DNA of 64,000 nt from Nansenia antarctica (lineage: Eukaryota; Chordata; Actinopteri; Argentiniformes; Microstomatidae), in contig OZ022342.1 of assembly GCA_963989245.1 (NCBI GenBank), forward strand, positions 35,253,179 through 35,317,178. The letters run 5' to 3'. Under the pieces are notes generated by a model. That model did no database searches. It was not told where the DNA came from and worked only from the letters and a program-made list of their open reading frames with translations. This document shows, in pieces, positions 57,671-64,000 of the stretch; position 1 is the stretch's first letter, and each line of letters starts with the position of its first letter. The position numbers and the translations under genes were made by a program.

Positions 57671-58663
57671 GTAAAGTATTGTAGCAACCGTGTAATAATA
57701 TGTTCATTAATGTTGCAATTAATGCTCAGAAATTCAATGTTAGCACTGTTACTGTGAGCTGTGTTGTGTGCAAATGCATTCCTGTGATTGGTGGAGGTCA
57801 CGGGGGGGGGGTGTTGTGTTGAGGAAACGAGAGCAATTAGTTTGCAATTAAACGCACGGATTGTAAGACAACCTATCTTGTCTTTGGCTTGGGAGGACTT
57901 CTGATTTCAAGACATAAAAGTCTGAATCTAGGGAATATTGCACTACGGTCATATTATGTTTAGGTGCACGCACCGGAAGAGGAAATAGATAGACTGTTCT
58001 AATGTTTACACCTGCGTTCGCCCTGCTCAGGACTTGTTTAATTATTGTCATTTCATTAAAGCAAATGAACAAATGGAATATTGTTCTTATTTATAATTAA
58101 ACAACGTGATGCAGTCAAGCAGACAAATCCAGCAAAGAGGAAGACACATGTATTCGCGGACGACTCACACGGACATCGGCAAATAACGCCACACCCCGGA
58201 ATCTGTAAGCAAATGGAATATTGTTCTTATTTAGAATCTATATCATGGTATTTGATGTACTGTACATGACCACAGATTGCGTAGTTGTAGGCATCTAGTG
58301 ATTTATATGCTCTCAATTTCTCACGGGCCTACACGCTAGGCAATGCAAACTTGAATGGCCAGGATTGGAACAATATCTCGTTAACTCCGACCACTCCCCC
58401 AGATTTGTTTGTTTAAAGAATAAATATATTAACGCTTTATTAATGCAAGTGCAATCGGGCTAATGTTACTCATTCTCGCAGTTCCAAATGAATGAACGTT
58501 GAAGCGCTTGTATCTCAAAATGTGGCGTGCAGCCCGACAGGCGCACATATCAGGCGCACCCCTGCGCTTTCAGAGCTCGTTTTCTCGTCGGAATTCGACG
58601 TTTGGAGACGAACGACAGACGTCGAATCCTGACGGCTGCCGTGTGAGACCAGGTTGGTCAGTG

Positions 58664-59695
58664 TGATGGATCTGCTGATATGGTTAGCTTCCTCTTGAGT
58701 AAGAGAGGAAAGGTTCAAATCGCTAAGGAAGTTTTTACACTTATCTCTGTCTAATGAGACTTCAGAGGAATATCGTGATGCATAACATTTGCGAAATTCT
58801 ACATTGATCTCTTTGGGATCAGATAGAAGGGCTTGTTGTGATCTAATAGATGTTATGTTAGAATATTTCAACATTTTCTGTAATCTCATTGCGAGGAGGG
58901 GCTGGGTCTAGCCGCATTGTAATAGTAATTCCTTCTTGTTCTTTGAATTTTAAATTCTGCTCTAGATCTCAAAAGGACATTTAAGTCCATCTTGACTGAG
59001 TCCATGGCTTTCTTTCCTCTGAAAACCCCAAATGTAATTGTTCTTGATCCAAATATTTCAGTTTTGATTCCAGTTCCGATATTTAACCCAGTCTAGTTTT
59101 GATCAGGCTGGAAGAGAAGGATATAGAGGTGTTTCTAATACAGCCTTTTATTGCATACCAAAGTATGACGGGGTCATCGACAGAACCAGCAACTCCTCTC
59201 AGACAGGAATGTATTCAATTCAGCTCTAAAGTATTCACAAAAATCTGTGTTTTTTTGTAGTTATATTAAAGCGGCATCTTGTGGCCCTGATGGGTATGCC
59301 CGTGAGCAATAGTTTAGCGATAACTACACCATGGTCAGAGAGTGAATTAGAGAGCATATTTACATCATGAACCTGTGATATAGCAGTTGGTATAGCAGTT
59401 GGTATAGCAAATAATATATTCTAGAGTATGTTTTATGTCTATTAGAGTACAAACTGTACTGTCTAGATGAAAGATAAATGGCGCAGAATAGGTCCGTCAG
59501 GCTGAAATCTGATATGAGACCTTGAAATGCAGCAGACTCTGGGTTATGAGAATACTGGTCCCCCTGATGAGAACGGTGGAGCCCGGGGTTCAAAGTGGCG
59601 TTCATATCTGCGCCTATAATAACAGCAAAGCTTTGAATGTGTGATAGGAGTTCAGTGACATTCTTATAGAAATCTGATTCAAATTGATACGGAGC
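58664..59695 (-). pseudogene. L1 ORF2 linker and endonuclease C-terminal part (piece 4)
   Basis: The minus strand reads VEFRKCYASRYSSEVSLD, FLSDLNLSSLTQEEANHISR and SIRSQQALLSDP near 58660-58889, the linker before the reverse transcriptase. Further right, FESDFYKNVTELLSHIQS and FAVIIGADMNATLNPGL (59695 to about 59570) form the second half of the APE-type endonuclease, with GADMN holding a catalytic Asp/Asn. Between 58900 and 59360 no long frame survives. Confidence 0.82.
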
Positions 59696-59821
59696 CAGGG
59701 CTGGACTGGGACAAAAATTAGGCCCTGCCATGTGGCTCAGACCGGCCCAACACAATCGGTCCGACACCGCCGATCAACATGCTGGCAGTCTGAAAGACTA
59801 ATAATCTAAAAATCTATCGAC

Positions 59822-60816
59822 CTAATCTAAAAAGTGATCTAGCATGGAAGGCTCAGGACAGGCAAAGTAATTGAAGTCCTGAACGTGGCACTCTGTTTCT
59901 TCTGTTTCATCTTTTTCTCTCTCCTTTTCCTCTCTTTCCCTGACACTCTGCTTTTCTGGGGAGGGCAGCAGCAGCTCAACCTGGTTCAACAAGACATGGA
60001 CAGAGAAGTAAACTAACTGGTTGTCAAAATCAGCAAAGTTCTCATTTACATGTACACACAGGCTGCATGATTGCATTATGTTACACCAGAAGCCCAGTCA
60101 TTTCAAATGGAAGGTTGCAAGACAACATTATTGGGTTGCAGACTGCATGAGTTTTATTTCTCCATGCAATAAAAAGCATTCATTAGTTCTGAACTAGGCT
60201 AGTGTAGATTTTTTTTTTATATCTTTTTTTTCCAAATAAAAAGTATTATTAACACCCATTGTTGGTATTGCATTTATGTCAGTGACAGTGATACCTCAAC
60301 TTGCTAGCTAGCAACAAAATGCAGAACACCCCCATCTAACGTTAGCTATAGAGTCCACAGCCAAGCAGCACTAACGTTACACCACGAGAGAGATCATTGT
60401 GTGTGCATGAATTCCAGCCAAGTCCTGGTGAAGCGCAATGCAATCATGCTGCCTGTACGGGTTAGCATAAGTCATAAGACATTCTCTGCTGCTGCTCCCT
60501 TAATCTGGCCAATGCAAGCGACTAACATAACTTTGCTTTTGTAAAACCAAGTAACAACATTGCTTACCTCTCTAGCTGTGTCCTCTGTCTCCTCCTCAAT
60601 TGCTAACGGCACATCAGTGCTAACGTTAGTTAGCGGTAAAGATGTTGCTGTGGCAGCCGCAGCTGTAGTAGGCCTAGCCCCCACAGTCGATGCAGAGAAC
60701 ATATCTGTCAGTTTCTGACATTTTGAGGCATCCTCTGCTAGCTTCTTACTTTTTTTCTCCCTAATTTTCTGGGCACCCCCTTTCACTATCTTATCTACGA
60801 ACATGAGGTAGAGCAA
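59822..60816 (-). pseudogene. hAT transposase N-terminal remnants
   Basis: The frame 60816-60472 reads VKGGAQKIREKKSKKLAE and CQKLTDMFSASTVGARP, the typical N-terminal start of a common fish hAT (ZMYM-like) transposase, followed by an acidic stretch (EEETEDTAREV) and a donor-like site near 60565. The frame 60076-59822 has an Arg/Glu-rich run (SVREREEKEREKDETEE) ending LDHFLD. No catalytic core is present. The first frame is cut on its upstream side by the L2 insertion at about 60805. Confidence 0.65.
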
Positions 60817-61790
60817 TTGAGCAAGCTGTGCAAGGTTAACAACCTGCTGCTAAACAAGTCAAAGACCCAGGAATTCATCGTAGACTTCAGAAGGAAAAAG
60901 TCCGAGATCCTGCCCCTGCTCATCGACGGAGAGAGCGTGGAGATAGTCTCAACCCTCCGATTCCTGGGACACAACATGCGGGATGACCTGGCCTGGAAGG
61001 ACAACACTAAAGGCACCATCAAGAGGGCACAACAGCGGCTATACACCCTGAGATGCCTCAGGAAACAACACAACAAGAAGGAGATACTGGTGGCCTTCTA
61101 CCACGGCGCAGTGGAGAGCATCCTCACCTTCGGCATCTCCAACTGGTTCCACAGCTGCACAACAGCGGAGAGAAACGAGCTACAGAGAGTCGTGAGAACA
61201 GCACAGAAGATCACCGGCGCCCCCCTCCCCTCTCTGGAGGAGCTGTACAAAACACGCTGTCTCAGGAGGGCCTCCAAGATCTCCAAGGACCTGACCCACC
61301 CTGGGCACGAACACTTTGTCAAGCTGACCTCGAACAGGAGGTACAGGACCCTGGCCGCTAAGACAAACAGACTGAAGAACAGCTTCTACCACAGGGCCGT
61401 CAAGGCCCTGAACACAGAAAAGGCCTAAGTTCTGGGCCCAGGACAGTCCGGACGGATTGTATGGCAGCTAGTGCTGAGGCACAAACATGTACATTTTCAA
61501 GCCTGCAAACTGTGACACTTTAAAATAATGTGAAAAAAGACTTTCTTGTGCAATATGACAACCCTAGTTGACTATCTGTGCAGTATAGTACAGTGGATTG
61601 TGTACATAGCCTTTATTGATGTAAACCAGCTCCTTACCTTCTTGTGATTTTATGCATCTATGCTTTTTCTAAAATGTGTTTCTTTTTCCTTTCCTAAACA
61701 CCAGGGGAGCCTCCCCTCCTAAATTTCGTTGTTTGGTACCTGTACTGTAGCAATGACAAATAAAGTCTATCTATCTATCTATGACACTGT
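60805..61790 (+). mobile_element. L2-clade LINE, 5'-truncated, with 3' tail
   Basis: It contains the C-terminal part of ORF2, a 3' untranslated region with 'cctaaatttcgttgtttggt' and 'aatgacaaataaag', and a (tcta) terminal repeat (61767-61783). It is inserted in the hAT in the opposite orientation to the transposase. Confidence 0.88.
60817..61428 (+). CDS. L2 ORF2 C-terminal fragment
   Basis: An intact frame of 203 codons: LLLNKSKTQEFIVDFRRKKS (reverse-transcriptase palm/thumb), GESVEIVSTLRFLGHNMRDD, LRCLRKQHNKKEILVAFYHG and LTFGISNWFHSCTTAERNEL. The catalytic part upstream is missing, so it is inactive despite being open. Young appearance suggests a fairly recent insertion. Confidence 0.85.
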   Translation: MSKLCKVNNLLLNKSKTQEFIVDFRRKKSEILPLLIDGESVEIVSTLRFLGHNMRDDLAWKDNTKGTIKRAQQRLYTLRCLRKQHNKKEILVAFYHGAVESILTFGISNWFHSCTTAERNELQRVVRTAQKITGAPLPSLEELYKTRCLRRASKISKDLTHPGHEHFVKLTSNRRYRTLAAKTNRLKNSFYHRAVKALNTEKA

Positions 61791-62055
61791 ACTTGGGTTG
61801 TCGGCCGAGGGATCAGAGTGGGGGAGGGGGCCGATGGACAGCAGGGCCTAAGCATGTGATTGGGCCAGCCCATGTGTTAGTATAAACGGGGGCCGCCGCT
61901 TGATTCAGCGTTAGTTGATGCCGCGCTATTTTGGGCCGAGCTAGTTTTTTTTTTTTTTTGGGGGGGGGGGGGGGGGTCAGGCGGCCCGACCGGCCCAAAA
62001 CTAGCGCGGCCCATCTGCCAGCGGGCAGAAAGATTGTATGGCCAGTCCAGCGGTG

Positions 62056-62120
62056 TACGGAGCATAGATAGACATGAAGCACATTTTCCGTCCTGCAATA
62101 ACACCTTTAAGATAATATAT
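62056..62120 (-). pseudogene. L1 endonuclease fragment (piece 5)
   Basis: The minus strand reads LKGVIAGRKMCFMSIYAP, the middle of the endonuclease, continuing into piece 4 once the hAT is removed. The L1 is cut off here; no more 5' sequence was recognised. Confidence 0.75.
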
Positions 62121-62245
62121 TTTTAAATGTATTTATTTAACCTTTATTTAACCAGGCAAACATGTAAGAACAAATTCTTATTTACAAATGCAGCCTGACC
62201 AAAAAGCAATGGCTCTTTGGGGGGGGGGGGGGGGGGGGAGCTAGA
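62121..62245 (+). repeat. Common fish interspersed repeat with poly-G
   Basis: 'ttatttaacctttatttaac' and 'agaacaaattcttatttaca' match a high-copy teleost repeat recalled from memory. A run of G at about 62217-62239 follows. Confidence 0.5.
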
Positions 62246-63131
62246 AATAAAACAAGGTTAAATAATTTACAACAATAAAACACTGGCAAATACAGATGCA
62301 TTAAAATACTAACAGTCTATTACTGTCTGAAATGGGAACCCGCTTCCAGGTACATTATTCTTCTCCCTGCCTTTTTTTCTGCAATATACACGTTGGAAAT
62401 CGTTTGGTTTGAACAAGTTTATTGTTGTTTCGAGTCATTCTAGCTGTACACATCAGCAGTGTAATAGACAGTCCATGTTAATGTTCGCTTTTGGACTGAC
62501 ACTAACGAAACAACTAATGTATTACCCCAACATGTAAATTTACATTTGTTAATGTGCTGGGTCATTTATTTTATTTTATGTAGTGGTATTATGGTTGTAT
62601 AGTATATGGTAGGCTACATTGTATTGTAGTAATTATATTATTGCTATGTTTAATATTGCCTATATTTATACAGATCTGTTTCTATTATTTTATTCGTTTT
62701 CCCTCTTTCGACATCTTTACTATATGTTTTTGTAGTGATGTTACTACCTATACAAATTGATCGGGAGTTCCTCGAGTGAAAATAGGGTTAATGGAAATAG
62801 GCCTACACTCGCGGAAGACTAACGAAGATTTGGTGAGCCTGCAGTTTGCCTCAATTGGGGACGCAAACATAGGCAATGTTTATGTTATTTTTTTCTATGT
62901 TGTATTGTTATCTAGGGTAATCTGGGATTTTGTTTGGGTTAATAGGGTATTGGGTGTGTGCATCCCTGGTCATTTTTGCAGTTTTAATTGTTTGTTTTCA
63001 ACATTTTACTATACATTTATAAGTGGAGGTACCTTTTTACTTGCTATACGTGTTTTTTCCAGTAAGTGCTGGGCTGTGATATGGCATAACATATATTTCT
63101 TTATAAGTATTACCAACACATTTCATAGATT
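62246..63131. other. Unassigned A/T-rich stretch upstream of a plus-strand L1
   Basis: No gene is recognised. The last 350 bp have an open frame with hydrophobic codons that runs up to the L1 start; it is probably the L1 5' or inter-ORF region rather than a separate protein. Confidence 0.4.
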
Positions 63132-64000
63132 ATGAACAGGACACAGAATAGTAGTCAGACTGCAGGGGGGGCGAATACAATATTTATTTCATGGAATGTT
63201 AAAGGTTTGAATGGACCTGTTAAACGGACCAGAATATTTGCACATCTTAAACTTTTAAAGTGGGAAATTGCTTTCTTACAAGAAACACATTTGATGGTTA
63301 GAGATCATAGTAGACCTAAAAAATCAGGGGTTGGCCAAATCTTTCATTCAGACTTTAATTCTAGATCACGTGGCACAGCAATCATAATCCACAAGAAAAC
63401 ACTATTCAACGCCACTGATATTATATCTGACCCACACGGCCGTTTTATCATTGTCTCAGGGTCCCTCTACCATAAACCTGTAGTTTTGGTCAATGTGTAT
63501 GCACCCAATTGGGACGACGAGAAATTCATGGAAAAGGTCATTTCATCTATACCTGACCTAAACTCACGCTGCCTTATTTTTGGTGGCGATCTAAACTGCA
63601 TGATTAATCCTTCCTTAGACCGTTCCAACCCAAAATCAAAGAAACCCTCCAAGATGGCTAAAATGTTGTCAGGACCAAATTGGATGTGTCGATCCATGGC
63701 GCTTCCAATTCCCTCACGATAAAACATTTCTTTTTTTTCACACGTCCACCATTCGTATAGCAGAATTGATTACTTCTTTATAGACAGAACATTACTTCTC
63801 TTTGTCAAAAACGTAGAATATTCAACCATAATTGAATCTGACCATGCCCCAGTACTATTGGATCTGTCCTTCTCACTTAACTACTCTGACCGCGCTCCAT
63901 GGAGACTTGATACCACACTACTAACAGATAAAGAATTCTGCCAAATGATTTCAACTGCCATAGACAATTTCTTGGAAACCAATAGGGACGACACTGTTTC
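63132..64000 (+). pseudogene. L1 ORF2 endonuclease domain, running off the window
   Basis: ATG at 63132 starts MNRTQNSSQTAG, then the APE-type endonuclease: FISWNVKGLNG (Asn), FLQETHLM (Glu), VLVNVYAPNW, FGGDLNCM (Asp/Asn) and, after two frame changes (about 63655-63690, and the T8 run near 63731), HSYSRIDYFFID and SDHAPVLLDL (Asp-His). All motifs for target nicking are present, but the frame is broken. The reverse transcriptase must lie beyond the window. It is on the opposite strand to the old L1 and a separate copy. Confidence 0.88.

Larger units (their letters stand above)
52754..58656. mobile_element. Giant palindromic DNA element with THAP-like exons
   Basis: A 5,903-bp insertion in the L1. 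Its ends caacctggtctcacacggca and the inverse are perfect mirror images, and gtcagtg flanks it (52747-52753 and 58657-58663). L1 reads SITLTDLHKAI in frame when it is removed. Arms of about 2.4 kb (52754-55208 and about 56150-58656) are inverted copies around a loop near 55860-56011. Each arm holds a THAP-like exon, so it may derive from a THAP-type (P-element-like) transposon. The centre contains a copy of the right end with neighbouring L1. Confidence 0.82.
59696..62055 (-). mobile_element. hAT element (ZMYM-like type) carrying an L2 insertion
   Basis: The left end is cagggctggactgggaca. The reverse complement of the right end is caccgctggactggcca, showing decay at the tip. The perfect 8-bp duplication tacggagc lies at 59688-59695 and 62056-62063. 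L1 reads MSIYAPYQFESDF across the repaired site. Minus-strand remnants of transposase remain. Poly-T and poly-G tracts occur at 61946-61976. Confidence 0.88.

Noticed and set aside
62776..63135. A hydrophobic 119-codon frame before the plus-strand L1
   Set aside because: No signal, no homology that I recognise, and A/T-rich bias explains the hydrophobic codons; treated as L1 upstream sequence.

Overview
This window is vertebrate nuclear DNA, almost certainly from a teleost fish. It holds fish-type Tc1, L2, L1 and hAT elements, an Academ-like transposon, two class I (gamma/epsilon-like) endogenous retroviruses and Ty3/Gypsy elements. No host gene, tRNA, rRNA or CRISPR array was recognised. I cannot name the species. 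Nearly the whole window is a pile of transposons inserted into one another. Target-site duplications (TSDs) and reading frames that rejoin across insertions allow most of the order of events to be worked out.

Left part (1-5454): the end of one hAT-like element, an internally deleted hAT with recognisable transposase exons (615-2769), two L2 LINE tails and ordinary interspersed repeats.

Middle nest (5455-36899): one Tc1 element of about 1.6 kb has been stretched to 31.4 kb. An Academ-like transposon (6493-12444, TSD caa) and a non-autonomous hAT-like element (12578-36460, TSD cctccaaa) both interrupt its transposase frame, which rejoins exactly when they are removed. The hAT-like element in turn carries two proviruses pointing away from each other: ERV1 on the minus strand (12983-25703, open gag, pol and env, LTRs differing by one 2-bp indel) and ERV2 on the plus strand (26079-36048, integrase and most of SU lost, giving an in-frame Pol-Env fusion).

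Right nest (about 38640-62120): one minus-strand L1 is cut by four insertions. These are an old Gypsy (39387-46195) that holds a young Gypsy with identical LTRs (40561-45372); a 5.5-kb DNA element with a large uncharacterised multi-exon protein (46645-52118), the best candidate here for an undescribed transposon group; a 5.9-kb giant palindrome with THAP-like exons (52754-58656), whose centre contains a copy of its own end plus the flanking L1; and a hAT (59696-62055) that received an L2. L1 coding frames rejoin across the 46645-52118, 52754-58656 and 59696-62055 insertions. The window ends in a second, plus-strand L1 endonuclease (63132-64000).

All functional statements come from reading motifs and from memory of protein families. 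No database search was run.
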